Source: Alectoria sarmentosa (Eukaryota; Ascomycota; Lecanoromycetes; Lecanorales; Parmeliaceae). Taken from it: a stretch of 64,000 nucleotides of DNA. The notes below the pieces were generated by a model. The model had not been told where the DNA came from. It did not search any database and saw only the letters and a program-made list of their open reading frames with translations. Each line of letters begins with the position of its first letter. Positions within the stretch are counted from its first letter, which is position 1. The stretch is taken from contig WOGZ01000055.1 in NCBI GenBank assembly GCA_009733775.1, positions 1-64,000 of the forward strand. The letters run 5' to 3'. The position numbers and the translations under genes are program-made. Positions 30,890 through 42,058 of the stretch are shown here, piece after piece.

Positions 30890-31635
30890 CAAAGGCCCAC
30901 CGCCAGAGGCGCATCGCCAAAACGCTCACCAAAGGCGCATAGGCCAAATCGCACCTCCAAATCGCATGGGCAAAGGCGCGCCACCAAGAGCGCACCACCA
31001 AAGGCGCACCACCAAAAGCGCATAGGCAAAATCGCACCTCCAAATCGCATGGGCAGAGGCGCATAGGCAAAATCGCATCACCAAGAGCGCACCACCAAAA
31101 GCGCATAGGGTAAATCGCACCCCTAAATCGCATGGGCAAAGGCGCGTCACCAAAGGCGCATAGGCTAAATCGCACCTCTAAATCGCATGGGCAAAGGCGC
31201 ATCACCGAGAGCGCACACCAAAGGCGCGCACCACCAAAAGCGCACCACCAAGAGCGCACCCACCAAAAGCGCACCACCAAAGGCGCACCACCAAAGGCGC
31301 ACCACCAAAAGCGCATCACCAAGAGCGCACCCACCAAAAGCGCACCACCAAAAGCGCACGTCCTCTCCCAAAGAGTCTCACCAAAGGCGCACCGCCAAAA
31401 GCGCACGTCCTCTCCGAAAGAGTCTCACACTAAGGCGCACCAGCAAAGGCGCACCACCAGAAGCGCACCACCAAAGGCGCGTCACCAAAAGCGCATGTCC
31501 TCTCCGAAAGTGTCTTATCAAAAGCGCACCGCCGAAAGCGCACCACCAAAGCCGCACCATCAAAAGCGCATCACCAAAGCCGCACGGTCAAAAGCGCACG
31601 TCCTCTCCGAAATAACGTCACCAAAGCCGCACACC
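30890..31635. repeat. 14-bp minisatellite array with higher-order structure
   Basis: About 0.75 kb of imperfect tandem units of consensus GCACCACCAAAAGC (14 bases), with variants at the GG/AG/AA position. The left third (to about 31200) is a mixed array in which ATAGGCAAAATCGCACC and AAATCGCATGGGCA blocks alternate. The second block appears four times, near 30958, 31041, 31122 and 31181. The right two thirds are nearly pure 14-mers. They are interrupted four times by GTCCTCTCCGAAAGAG or a variant (31360, 31407, 31497, 31600). The unit has no stop in any of six frames, so long frames on both strands here (248 aa plus, 195 aa minus) are products of the repeat. Each plus frame gives the same 14-residue cycle, APPKAHHQKRTTKS. 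Confidence 0.9.
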
Positions 31636-31782
31636 AAACAAGTCACAACAATCTACATTTCCCTTCTTACGATGCTCTTCTTAACCTTGTACTCGTACAT
31701 GCCCAATTCGCCCATCAAAAGCAGGACGGGTCTTTGTCCATCGGGTTTCTATGGTACACGACCAATCTGTTCAAGCCAAACC

Positions 31783-31803
31783 CATCATCATCATCATCAT
31801 CAT
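31783..31803 (+). repeat. (CAT)7 microsatellite
   Basis: Seven perfect CAT triplets just downstream of the minisatellite. Confidence 0.95.
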
Positions 31804-32018
31804 CTGCAGCAGTCGAACGTCTATGTTGTAGACCTTTTATGGAACATGCGTCAAAAATGGTCGAATCTACCTACCTAGGTATTCATGACGCTGATTCATG
31901 GCTTGGCTTTGAGAGGATTCGCTATTATGGATATCGAGTCAGCGGGGTTGCTTTTAAGGGTACTGTTTGTGACGGGATGGGACGGCATGGATGGGGAGCA
32001 GCGCGAAAGGAGCGCGAG

Positions 32019-32073
32019 TTGTTGTTTTTGTTGTTGTTGTTGTTGTTATTGTTGTTGTTGTTGTTGTTGTTGC
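32019..32073 (+). repeat. (TTG)n microsatellite
   Basis: About 17 TTG triplets with two interruptions (TTTTTG, TTATTG). It gives poly-Leu or poly-Cys in shadow frames. Confidence 0.95.
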
Positions 32074-32193
32074 GGCATGAGCTCTATGTCTACTACCTAC
32101 ATATGTTACTATGATGATAGAGCTGTCTGTGATGATGATGAGGAAGGAAAGAAAGAAAGAGATGAGATTGGGAAAGGGCGAAAGTCTACCTAC

Positions 32194-32229
<36 letters not shown>
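32194..32229 (+). repeat. (CTAT)9 microsatellite
   Basis: About nine perfect CTAT units. Confidence 0.95.
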
Positions 32230-32345
32230 GTCCCTAATTTTAGGAAAAAGGATCAACGCCGATTTGAAGCGAAAGGACTACGATTGATTGTATATACCGG
32301 TACTCATCTTGCATCCTCAAAGTAAGGTTGCGGGCGGATTGATTA

Positions 32346-32377
<32 letters not shown>

Positions 32378-32378
32378 T
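32346..32378 (+). repeat. (TTTC)n microsatellite
   Basis: Seven or eight TTTC units followed by a TTC/TTTTTC-rich tail. Confidence 0.9.
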
Positions 32379-33903
32379 TTTTCTTCTCTCGCGTGGTAGT
32401 AAGAATAGATAGATGGGTATGGGTCCCGACTCTACTTGAGATGATGGGAATGACACGGTATTCGAGCCTAGGCTCGATGAGGCGGACCTCGAATCATATG
32501 CTTGGGCTTGACATCGAGATGGTCGGAGTGAGATGGATTCCTGTGAAGAGGGAGAGAGGAGATGGGATCGGTGCGGATGTGAAGGGGTTGCTGTTTGTGT
32601 GCTAGTGATGTGGAGGTGACATTACTAGGCGGACGTTAGATGGGGGGGCATTGTGCCTTCGTTGTGATTCGAAAGTGGGAGGCACTTGTCGCATGGAGAA
32701 TGCTCACCACTGGGTGCCTTTCTCAATCTTTCGAGGGCCGTGACGACAAAAGCACGGGTTTGCTCTGCAGTGCTGCCGTTTGCCATCAACGTTGGCTTTT
32801 CGGCTGTAAGGGACCGGGGAAAACATCCGAGTAGGATTGCTATTATCTGCTGTACATAAGTTTTTCGGAAATACCATCCAAGCTCATAGACTGGTGATTC
32901 GTTTATTTTTTTTGAATCTAGTCAGCCGTCGGCGCAAACCAGCCAGACAGTCTTGTTGTTCCATTCTCCGTGCGTTTCCCCTGCCACGCCTCTCCTTCAC
33001 TAAGAAGTCCTCTGGTATATACCGCTGAGCCACTAGCCCCTGTCCGTTGTCCCCTCCTACCCATCATCCATTCAGACACCTTCCACACTGAGACACCCGC
33101 GATGGCATTCATGATAGAAGGGTAGGACCTCTCGGCGAGAAGAGCAATTCGTATCAGCTCTTGCAACGCCTCCCGCTTCTCGGACGTCCGTCTCCGGTGC
33201 GGACTGGTAGCGTCTTTGGACGAGCTGTGCCAAACTCTTCCAATTCTTTCAAACCCCTACTCGGGAATCTATGCCAATTGTGACCTAAGAGCCGCCTACA
33301 ATTGTCCTACGCGTGTGGCTACCTATGGAACGGGCCAGGGAAATGCCAAGTACGGTCAACGATTTAGTATACAAGGTTCTGGGCGCCTCGATCAAAGTGC
33401 GTGCCATTTGGTTTGTCTTCTAAAGCTCAGGATCATGGCCATCTTCGAACAGTGTCCTGCGGCTCTGAAGGCCGGTGTGAGGTAGAGGGCGAGAGATGAG
33501 GGAGGCTGTCGTAGGGCGACGAGGAGAAGCGCTGCGAGGAATTATGCCGTGTCAAGGAGAATGTCCAACGACATGGGAAAAGCTTCTCGCGGGCAATGGA
33601 GATCTTCGAGGCATACAACGTTTTTTTCTCCCATGTGGATGCGGCCGATGGGATCTGCTGAAGAGGTTCGGGAAAGACTGTTGTGGGCAGCATCGTTGAC
33701 GTGCAGCCTGAAATTGTGCTTGAGATCCCCGATAGCTCATTGGCCAGCTGCATGCATGTCTCAAGCATTCCCCTTTTTGGCGCGGAAAATCATCAGTCGC
33801 CACGATCAAAGCTGGCTTTCTTTCCGTCCCCTATCTCAATCACCCGAAGTTCGTTTCTTTTATTGCACGGTGGTGTACCCAGGTCTCCTAGGCATCGCTC
33901 AAG
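32379..33903. other. Gene-poor stretch
   Basis: Frames of 60-110 aa on both strands, none with a motif I can name. A perfect CGGACGTCCG palindrome lies at 33181-33190; the same 10-mer occurs at 55852-55861. One plus-strand frame near 33670-33790 (VDVQPEIVLEIPDSSLASC) looks protein-like but has no start or partner exon that I can find. Confidence 0.35.
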
Positions 33904-34467
33904 ATGCATCGAGCGTTGCGTCTGAGCTCCAACCCTCTCGTACACCGTACATGGATCCGGCCACACAACCTCGCGCTGCCAGAATATTCGGTGCGCCGCC
34001 CTCAACCGCTTCTCACCTGCCCCCAAAGCACAAGACTGCTCTTCGACTACCGCAAAGACCCAAGTCTTGTCGAGTAGATGCGCCAGAACGCAGCGGACTT
34101 TACCTCGGACGAGTCTAAAATGAAAGCGGTCGTTGATTTCTCCAATCTCGTCTTCTGGGATGCCTCCAGAAACGGAGGAGACAAGAACCTCATGGCTATG
34201 CATCGAGAATGGCGCAAGAGCTTGGAAAGTATGAAACAGCTGCTCGAGGCCGACGCCAAAAGCACAAGATCGAAATGGACAAAGGATGAGCGGGAAGCGG
34301 CTGTCCAACTTCTCTTTATGGTGCGTACCGCTGCGAACATTGCTGTCAATATACTTGGTCTATCTGTAGTTGGACTTGGGACTGTAGTTTGCAAAGGTAG
34401 CGATCTTCAAATAATCATTTCTGCGGACGGTCTATGGAACGGTGTTCGCCGGTGGCCAGAGTATTGA
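33904..34467 (+). pseudogene. Unrecognised coding-like frame with one internal stop
   Basis: A plus-strand frame from the ATG at 33904 reads 57 residues (MHRALRLSSNPLVHRTWIRP...LLFDYRKDPSLVE), meets TAG at 34075. It continues in the same frame for 129 more (ADFTSDESKMKAVVDF, MHREWRKSLESMKQLLEAD, a hydrophobic AANIAVNILGLSVVGLGTVV). The text on both sides looks coherent, so a nonsense-mutated gene is possible. The opposite strand has a 171-aa open frame over most of the same stretch (33793-34308), so the coding strand is not certain. No family recognised. Confidence 0.35.
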
Positions 34468-35290
34468 TGGAATACGGCCCTATCGACAACGAACAGTAGC
34501 CACTTTGTCTAGGTTGGATTGCGATGTATGACGGAGAACTTTTCCACTCAATGGTATCAATCGACGATACATATTCTCAAGTTGAGACGACATCCGGTTC
34601 TAGATTCCATCGTAAGACTTATTAGCCCCAAGTTCCCTTTTCCTTGAACGAAGATCCCGTCTGCGGCTTTTTTCTCACGATAAAGAGCCTCGAGTAACCA
34701 CACACAGGGTTTCCGCCAGGACACGATGTATCCAGAGCAGGTTTGATGCTTCCACTCTTCAAAGCCTTTCTTTGCTCCGATTTGACAACTTTGCCAACGC
34801 CACTGGCTATCTCCGTCAAAAACTGCAGTGGGTCTTAAAAAAAGAAATCTCTCCTCAAGCATTTTGATTTAGGAAGTCTCCGGTATGCGCTCATCTCCCC
34901 CAAAATGCCTGCCGCGCTACGGAGACGAATCTGTGGTTCTCTAATGTAGCGCTGTGGGAAGACATCACCGTGCATCCGCTGTGGCTGTGCCTTGGAAGCT
35001 TGTATCGCAACGGTTGGCGCGCAAATGACGCAAGCCCCAACGGCTCGCAACGGCGATTCCGTTGAGATCAACAAATGAGCCAATCGCATGGTTACAGCCA
35101 CACTTGGATGCAGGAGGATGACAAGCAGGCTAGGTATGCAAGTGGGGGAATGGGGAAAAGTAGCACGAGGCTGCCGAATGGTTAATGGTTTTTGAGAATC
35201 AAGAAATCCGGCGGTGAAAGATGATTCATGTGCCATATTTTCGTGTTTGGTTGACTCTTGTGCTCAACCTCTATTTTGCAATCCATCGCA
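34468..35290. other. Intergenic upstream of the two-TM protein gene
   Basis: Includes a minus-strand 65-aa frame (34622-34819) with SCPGGNPVCGYSRLF. It has no signal peptide and no splice partner, so it is left uncalled. Confidence 0.35.
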
Positions 35291-36773
35291 ATGGCAGTCG
35301 AAAACCATAATGCGAACCCAATTATCATTGAACCAGCAGCCCCGTCCGATCCGGAAACGCCGCCTAGGCTTCTCATTCCCTCCCTCGGCTCAAGATCCTC
35401 GTCCAATTCTTTCGACTCTTCACGCCCTCAATCTCAAGGCAGTAGTGCTACTTCACCGTCCGAGTCCTCATCACCAACTCCTAGAGATGCCCGCTCCTAC
35501 CAACTCTCCGACATCTTGCCTCCGACTCCTCTAACCTTGGAGCCTCCTACTCCAAGTACCGCACTTCCAATCACACTTGTTACCTCGAAGCCGGCGGAAA
35601 GCTCCTCCCATGGCAATGGAGCCGTTTGGCTCTCTCGTTTATCTTCCAGAAGACGTTGGCTTGAGCACGCCATGGCCGTATTTACACTAGTGGCTAGCCT
35701 GGTTGGCTTGCTTTTCATAGGCGTGCGAACATACAAGCTAGCCGTCATATCGACGGAAAACTCGACACTAGATAGTTGTACAGGCTTGATCCAAGTAAGT
35801 GATGTCAGAATACTGTTTTGTACTGGTTCTGATCAGCAATCAGTCTGGGTTCACGACTCTTGAGAATTCGACACCGCTTTGCCAAACGGCTATGAAGAAT
35901 GGTCCGCTAAGCTCGCCGTATCACTTGAGCAAACGAACGTTACACGAAACGTTCGCTTTCGCGTCTAGATGGATGAAGGGCCCTGCTAAGCATACCTGTG
36001 GTTTCCCTTACATCGCATGCCAGTCCCAAGAAGTCAATAGGACCTATCGAAACATACTAACTCCGGCAATGATCATCAGCACGACTGTCGCACTGGGAGC
36101 GTTGATTTTGATAGTGGCTCATCGAAACGCAAGGTCGACGGAAGTCTTCACAAGCCCTGCACTCTCCGACATCCAAATTACCCACCATGACGAGGGCGGA
36201 CTGAAAACCGTTACCGGCCAAGGTATCATCGAGAGACACAACCCGGAAGACCATCAGGATCTCGGTCAGCTCCGCAAGCGAATCCGAGCTTCTCAAGACC
36301 AGGATAGTCTGATGAAAGACACCGCCCCGTTGCAATCGGCGAACACCTCCTCCACCACGTTGGTCGGCGGCTCTAATAAATCCCAAGTCTCGCTTCAGAA
36401 TGACTTTTCGGGCGAAAAGCATGAGGGCCTAATCGAGCTTCAAATGAACGGTAAGACCAAAGTCTTCTTGCACCTAGAGACAGGCGAGTTCTTCCGTCTC
36501 AAGCACTGGAAACGCCATCACAATGACGACTCGGTCTCTTCATCCGACAGCGACAACCCGCTCAGCACCGACGAAAAGGATTTTGCACAAAGAGGTCATG
36601 GCGCTTCTGCACTGGCGAAGGGAAAGGCATTAAAGATTAAGTTGATTGAGGAATTGCAGCTCGAGCATGCAACTTGGCGTAATAGGCCTTCGCACGCAAC
36701 GCAGCTGGCTGGAGACTGTGTTGCTGGGTTGGTGACAAATAAATTTCCGACAGGCAAGCCGCAGACCACTTGA
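35291..36773 (+). CDS. Unknown two-TM membrane protein with a Cys-containing loop
   Basis: Exons 35291-35794 and 35844-36773 (49-base intron, GTAAGT...ATCAG, phase 0) give about 477 aa. The N-terminal 115 residues are Ser/Pro/Thr-rich and probably cytosolic. TM1 lies around residues 128-147 (AVFTLVASLVGLLFIGV) and TM2 around 238-258 (AMIISTTVALGALILIV). The roughly 90-residue loop between them has four cysteines (SCTG, LCQT, TCGF, ACQS), which suggests disulfides in a lumenal or extracellular loop. The C-terminal 210 residues are charged and soluble. No named family recognised. The start is the ATG after an A/T-rich leader. Confidence 0.7.
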
Positions 36774-39022
36774 GGGTGAAAATTTTACAGAGCTACGATG
36801 TAGGTAGACAATTCATGACTTACGATTGTGGTGTGTATGATTGGAATCTGGGTAGGAAAAGAGCGCGCACTTCTGCTCGAGCCAGTTCTTCGAAATCACC
36901 TCGGCAGGGCAGTAAGCATTGCGCTGAAGCTGACTAAAATCATTTTATTTGTGTCGGCACGGATGATGAGATAATGATTGGTTCCTTCGCTCCAGAGGCT
37001 TCACCGTTGCTTGCACTACTCTCCAGCCGCTGAGTCGCACATTTTGGGTCTTTGGCCTGGACTCCTCGGAGGTTTTTGCTATTACCGCCATGGGTTATGA
37101 GGTCACAAAGCGATTCGACCAACAGTTGGTAGGACAGTGCGATATGAGCATGGACTAACGACCGAACCTTTTTTTTGCAAATGATTTAGCTTCAGAGGAG
37201 ACAAAGGCGTCGAAGGCGAGGCAGGTCACTGCGGCCGAGCGAGTTGTTCATCTTTAACCTTAGGTTTGCGACATACTTTACCAAACCTGGTCTGAAGCTT
37301 CGGCAGGGGGTTAGATGATCAAGGCATTCTGCGCTCTTGTCGCAAACAACGTTTTATTCGTAGGTGAGTGCAGGTGTCACGGGATTGTTGGAGTGTTGCA
37401 CTGGGAGAAATTCAAATCAACAGTGGTTCGGCCATGGTTTTTTGGTGTGAATGCATGATTAAGTGCGATGATGATGAGATGCGGAGGTATGTATAAGCGG
37501 GGGGAAGTGGCCGAAGGGCCTAGGGAAGGAGCGGCTGGCTTGCATGAAGCCTTTTGGAGGAAAGGATGAAAAAGAGAAAATGAGGAAAGAGGCAGAAAAA
37601 GAGAGCCAATCACGGCAAAGATTGCACCTCCCTTTGCAAAATTATGGAACTAATTGAGTTTCGGGTCTGTGCAGATCAGCTTGACAGTTGAACAAGAGAG
37701 GGAGGAGACTGGAACGGTATCAACAGTCGCCGAGCTTCGGCAGACAAGATATTGATTGACAGATGATTTGATTCCGGGTGGATCAGTAGTACTTACTTTA
37801 CTGTCGTTCTTATAACAATTTTCTTTTATTTGTCCTTTCAATTCCCGTTACTATGAGAATAGGTTGACAGCGTGAAGCTTTGAGTCCCTCGAGTGCAGTG
37901 GATGAGAAAAAGTGGTAGGGAGATCTGGCAAGCTAGGCGGCCTAGATTCTAGACGGCGCCACTTCTTGACCCTTGGATTCTATTCTTGGATGGAATTCGC
38001 ATCCGAGGATCCTTCTACACGAACCAAAATATTCGCCTCAAGAAGCGCGTGCTACCCAAACACCACAGCTCACACAAACGTTTCAACATGCGCTCAAAGT
38101 TCAAAGACCTTGACACTTGACACTCGAGGAATTATTGTGATACGGTCGTGCGGTGCGATGATGCGTGAGCTTCATCTGTTGTTTCAAGGGACAGTGCCAC
38201 AACAAAGCCTTTGTTTGTCGCCCCGGGGACTCGGGACTTCTTTTTCCAAGCCGCCATGTACAATGTAGCTCTCAGCTGTCCATGACCGTGTACTGTACAT
38301 ACCTAGCAGCTCTGTGCGCAACATCACAGAGACACGTGAACAACACCGGTATCTCTCTAGACTTCCATGGACACGTATTGATATTGACTAGAGCGTGGTT
38401 GCGACTGCTGATAAATGTGCATTCTCTGTGTGGTGAAGTCATCTTTCTTGGCGCTAATCACGGAGCTATCTCTTAGCCTGCTCCCGTCTGGCTGGCTCCC
38501 AACCGCGACTGCAATTTCAATTCCACTCCCTCCTCCCATCTCTTCTTCCACCCACCCTTTCTTTTACTTTGCCATCTTTGCGACTCTTTTGGCTGTCCTT
38601 ATTGTTTCTCATCTTTATCAAATGTCAGCAGCTGCTGCCTGCTGATTCCACAAGCTGGAGCAGCTCTTTTCGAATGCATCATCCTTATCGGTCCAGGTGA
38701 AGGGGATAGATTGGGTGGGTTTGTTGGGTCCGAGAAGAGGAGGAGTCCGGAAGTAGAATTTGGTCGATATTGCAAGTCTATATTGTGAGAAGCGCTTGTC
38801 GGAGGTTGAAAGGGAGCCGTAACAATTGATGACTCGTTGGCGACTAAGCAACCCACAAAAATCACAGGGCACCCCATCTGCCTGACAACAAACCACAAAC
38901 CACTTGTCACTGGCAGTGCCTCCTTCCCATCAGTATCAGCTTGACCAGCAATACTCGCGTCTATTATCGCTCTACCGTTATCGCGAAGAGCCAGTTGTCT
39001 TCCTCGATCCTCAACGAAACCC
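36774..39022. other. Gene-poor stretch, 2.2 kb
   Basis: No frame over 120 aa on the plus strand. A 219-aa minus frame (38599-39258) overlaps the WSC gene's first exon and promoter antisense, and is treated as a shadow. No repeats or mobile-element motifs seen. Confidence 0.4.
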
Positions 39023-40762
39023 ATGATGGCCATCTCAATTTGGGGGCGACTTGGTAGTCGACCCTTCATAAAATTGCTCACAATCTTGCTAGCTTTCGCA
39101 GCACCGATGCCCACTGTCCAACTTTCACAAGAACTATGTGCCTCACTGAACACTGGGTCTGACTCGAGCGCTGGTATGAGCACACTGCAGATCGCCCGTA
39201 CGTTCTGATCAAGATGCTGACCTTTGCCTCTTCTAGTATCGAACCACTTCAACTCCAATGGAGCGTGCCAGACTGCTTGCTCAGGTTTTGCGTTCGCCGT
39301 CGTACAAGACCAAAACTGCTGGTGTTCGAATTACGCCCCCGCGGATACCACGTCCACTAGCGATTGTAGTGAGGCGTGCCCGGGCTACCCATACGAGAAT
39401 TGTGGAAGTTTGTCGTCAGGCCTGTTCGGATATATTGCTCTAGGCAATGCACCATCCGGTACGATTGGGGCATCAACCACCGCCTCGACGACGTCGACGC
39501 CGGCGCCAACCTCCTCTACATCTTCAACCCCGACCCCGACTCCAACAACAAGTGATACTGTTCAGGCGGTTAGTACCCAACCCTTACCAGGCGGCCCTCT
39601 TGGCACCACCTCTTCCCCCGAGGCAACTTCTTCTTCTTCCAGCAGTACTCCTTCAGTACTGCCCACCGTTTTGCCTGCTACTGGACCCCCTACTGCAATA
39701 CCGTCGGCACCCAGCCCTTTAATCCCATATGTTTTGACTTCCTCTTCACAGACTAGTTCTTCACCGGATCCGATTCCTGATCCTGTGACTGTGCAGGATA
39801 CAGTCACAGAATCACCCTTGGTTTCAGTTTCTTTCGTGTCTATAGTACGGAGTCACCCTGCCCTCTTCTACTGCACTTTAGATATTTACAACGGGTGTTG
39901 AGAATCTTTGCTAATCGACGTTTTCTAGACGCCGTCTGCGACGTCTACGAGCTCCACGCCTCAAATTATACCAGTATCTCTTAATCTTACTCCCACCACG
40001 ACATCAACTCCAACAACCCTCACAACCTCCTCCACTCCGACATCCACCTCCAAGTCCAGTACGACCACGTCAAGCAGCTCCTGGTCAGCTACGCCTTTCA
40101 CCTCTGTCACCACAGTGACTGGCCAGATTAAAACATTAACGATCACTCCTACTGCGCCTCCAGCAACGGCAACCACAGTCATCACAGCAGCAAAAGAGAA
40201 TACTGGTGGCTTCTTCTCCAATTCAGGCAAAGTCGCCGGAACATTCGTCGCTGTGGCAATCGTACTCCTTCTTCTAATTGCAGGTGCCGTCTGGTTCTTC
40301 TTACGTCGCAGCCGAAATCGGCAAGCTGAAGCCGCCGTTATACCCTCCACTGCTGACAGCAGCACTCCTCAACGTCGGCCAAGTCGACTCAGCCAAATGG
40401 GATTGGTAGGGGCCGGAGGAACTCAACGTGAGAAGACTGGACCAACGGTACCAGTTATACAAACGAGTGGCTGGGGCCCTAGCAATGGCAATGGCAATGG
40501 CTCGGAGAAGAGCCCAGCAGACACTCTATCAGCGGTTGATCGGCGAAGCAGCTACCCCCGAGTCGTGGACCAGAGACTGGAGCCCACGGCATTATGGAAT
40601 CCATTACATGACAATGGAAGTCACGTTAGCGTAAGGAGTTTCCGAGACGACCAGGACTACTCCCGACGCATGCTGCGCGTAAGTCCCCTCTCCCATCGAA
40701 GGTATCTTTCTACGATTGCTGAGTAGTTTGCCCATCAGATTGCGAACCCCGATGATGGTTAG
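39023..40762 (+). CDS. WSC-domain cell-surface protein, single-pass
   Basis: Exons 39023-39173, 39237-39844, 39929-40678 and 40739-40762 give about 510 aa. A hydrophobic signal (IKLLTILLAFAAP) is followed by the WSC domain. That domain has LCASLNTGS, then after intron 1 GACQTACSGFAFAVVQDQNCWC, quoted in part as SGFAFAVVQDQNCWCS, and CSEACPGYPYENCGS. A long Ser/Thr/Pro stalk, likely O-mannosylated, leads to a TM near residues 354-378 (VAVAIVLLLLIAGAVWFF), a basic RRSRNR stop-transfer and a cytosolic tail. Family knowledge: such proteins sense wall stress or bind wall glucans. Reading through the last donor ends at 40726; splicing (GTAAGT...ATCAG, 60 bases) instead gives LR-IANPDDG, which fits the common tail of this group and is preferred. 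Confidence 0.82.
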
Positions 40763-42058
40763 CAACCATTTGCATTCAATCGGAGTGACCTGGATCGAAC
40801 CGACAACCTTTGTGCGCGTCCTTCATCGATACCCGAACCTTTTCGTTTTAGCGCCTTACGTCCTGGGCACCTTAATTACTGTCACAGCTTTCTCATCGAC
40901 ATCCATTGTGCATACATGTACCTCGGCGGAGGTCATACATGGCGTTGGTTTATAGGCCGAGCATTACCGGTCCGGAGTGATATACCATTTTAATTCCTTG
41001 TACAATAGCTGATGACTGGCGCATATGTCCTGTACGTTCTAGTACATTGTTTGGCTCTTGAGACCATTGTCGACGCTTTACGGCCTAGAGAAGGACGGAA
41101 CGGCAGAGCATGTGGATGAGAGGAGCTAGAGGAGAAGGCTCCATGGTTCGCCGTGGCGATGCAGACACAGAAGTGATGGATATAGAGAGCATGATGCATT
41201 GACGTCAACCGTCTTCACAACTTCCACGTTTTCAGCAGCCAATGGGTATGACGTGCAGCGCGTGAGTTTGTGCTTATCGAACTAGATGTTGCAGTGCTGT
41301 ACGGTGAAGCGTCGGCAGACTCGGGCTCCAGGTTCTTATTCCAACGTGTCGACACCAATCATCTTCACACGTGTACTATTGTAGAGGGTATTGATCCGTA
41401 AAGCCACCGCCATTATTCAGATCCCACGAAGCTTGAAATCGTGGGGTCAGTCGGTCCGGGCTGGACAGCTGCAGGGAAGTCATTGCCTTGTTGGGTTAGC
41501 TCCTTTGAGCTCCAAGAACGACTTTACCTCCAAATGGCGAACACTTCCCTCCATCGCAACATTTGACCTTCAGTTGTCTTGTACACGCCCGATAGGTAAC
41601 ATATTGATACTTTCTCTGGGTCCAAGGAGCATTTGTGATGGGAGAGATATGGGAATGTAAGATATGCAGAGGTACAAATAGGGTAGTTGCTGCATTGGAT
41701 TTGCTTCTCTTATTCCCAGTCTTCCAGTAATTCTTCTTTCTGTTTGCATCTGCATCTCTTGACAATTTCTTCGGATGGAACGCCATGAGAGAGCCGCATG
41801 CATGATCATGATCTACCTCTGAGCGGCTTATTATATACTTTTGTCGTGGAACTCAAAGGAGAGGGCGAAGCGGCTACGCTACGTTTATTGAAGCAGGGAG
41901 CAGACACTTGTTACGATCCCAAGAGTCGTACTGTACCACGAACTTTATCCTCATATATCTCATACTGCTGGAACAATCGAGGATTCGAAGCCTCATTTCC
42001 TTCATCGATTGAGCCCACTGGCAGAGAGGTACCTTGACAAGTCGGGAATAGCCCGGAA
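40763..42058. other. Intergenic, 1.3 kb
   Basis: Short frames only. A B-box-like string (GGTTCGATCC on the minus strand, about 40793-40802) has no matching A box or cloverleaf, so no tRNA is called. Confidence 0.4.

Noticed and set aside
30819..31406. 195-aa minus-strand and 248-aa plus-strand frames in the minisatellite
   Set aside because: The 14-base unit has no stop in any frame, so long frames are expected without selection.
31734..32325. Frames with poly-Leu and poly-Cys
   Set aside because: Produced by the TTG microsatellite.
33676..33700. GSGKT-like string that resembles a Walker A motif
   Set aside because: An upstream stop is two codons away and no Walker B or NTPase context follows.
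33793..34308. 171-aa minus-strand frame
   Set aside because: No motif or signal; the plus strand reads at least as well, so it is mentioned only as a competitor.
38599..39258. 219-aa minus-strand open frame
   Set aside because: It lies antisense to the WSC gene's first exon and promoter, has no motif, and the sense strand carries a clear signal peptide and splice junction.
40780..40870. Possible tRNA on the minus strand (GGTTCGATCC)
   Set aside because: No A box, no acceptor-stem pairing and no anticodon arm could be built around it.
41985..42030. TCGAATCC T-arm-like string on the minus strand
   Set aside because: Isolated match; no cloverleaf.
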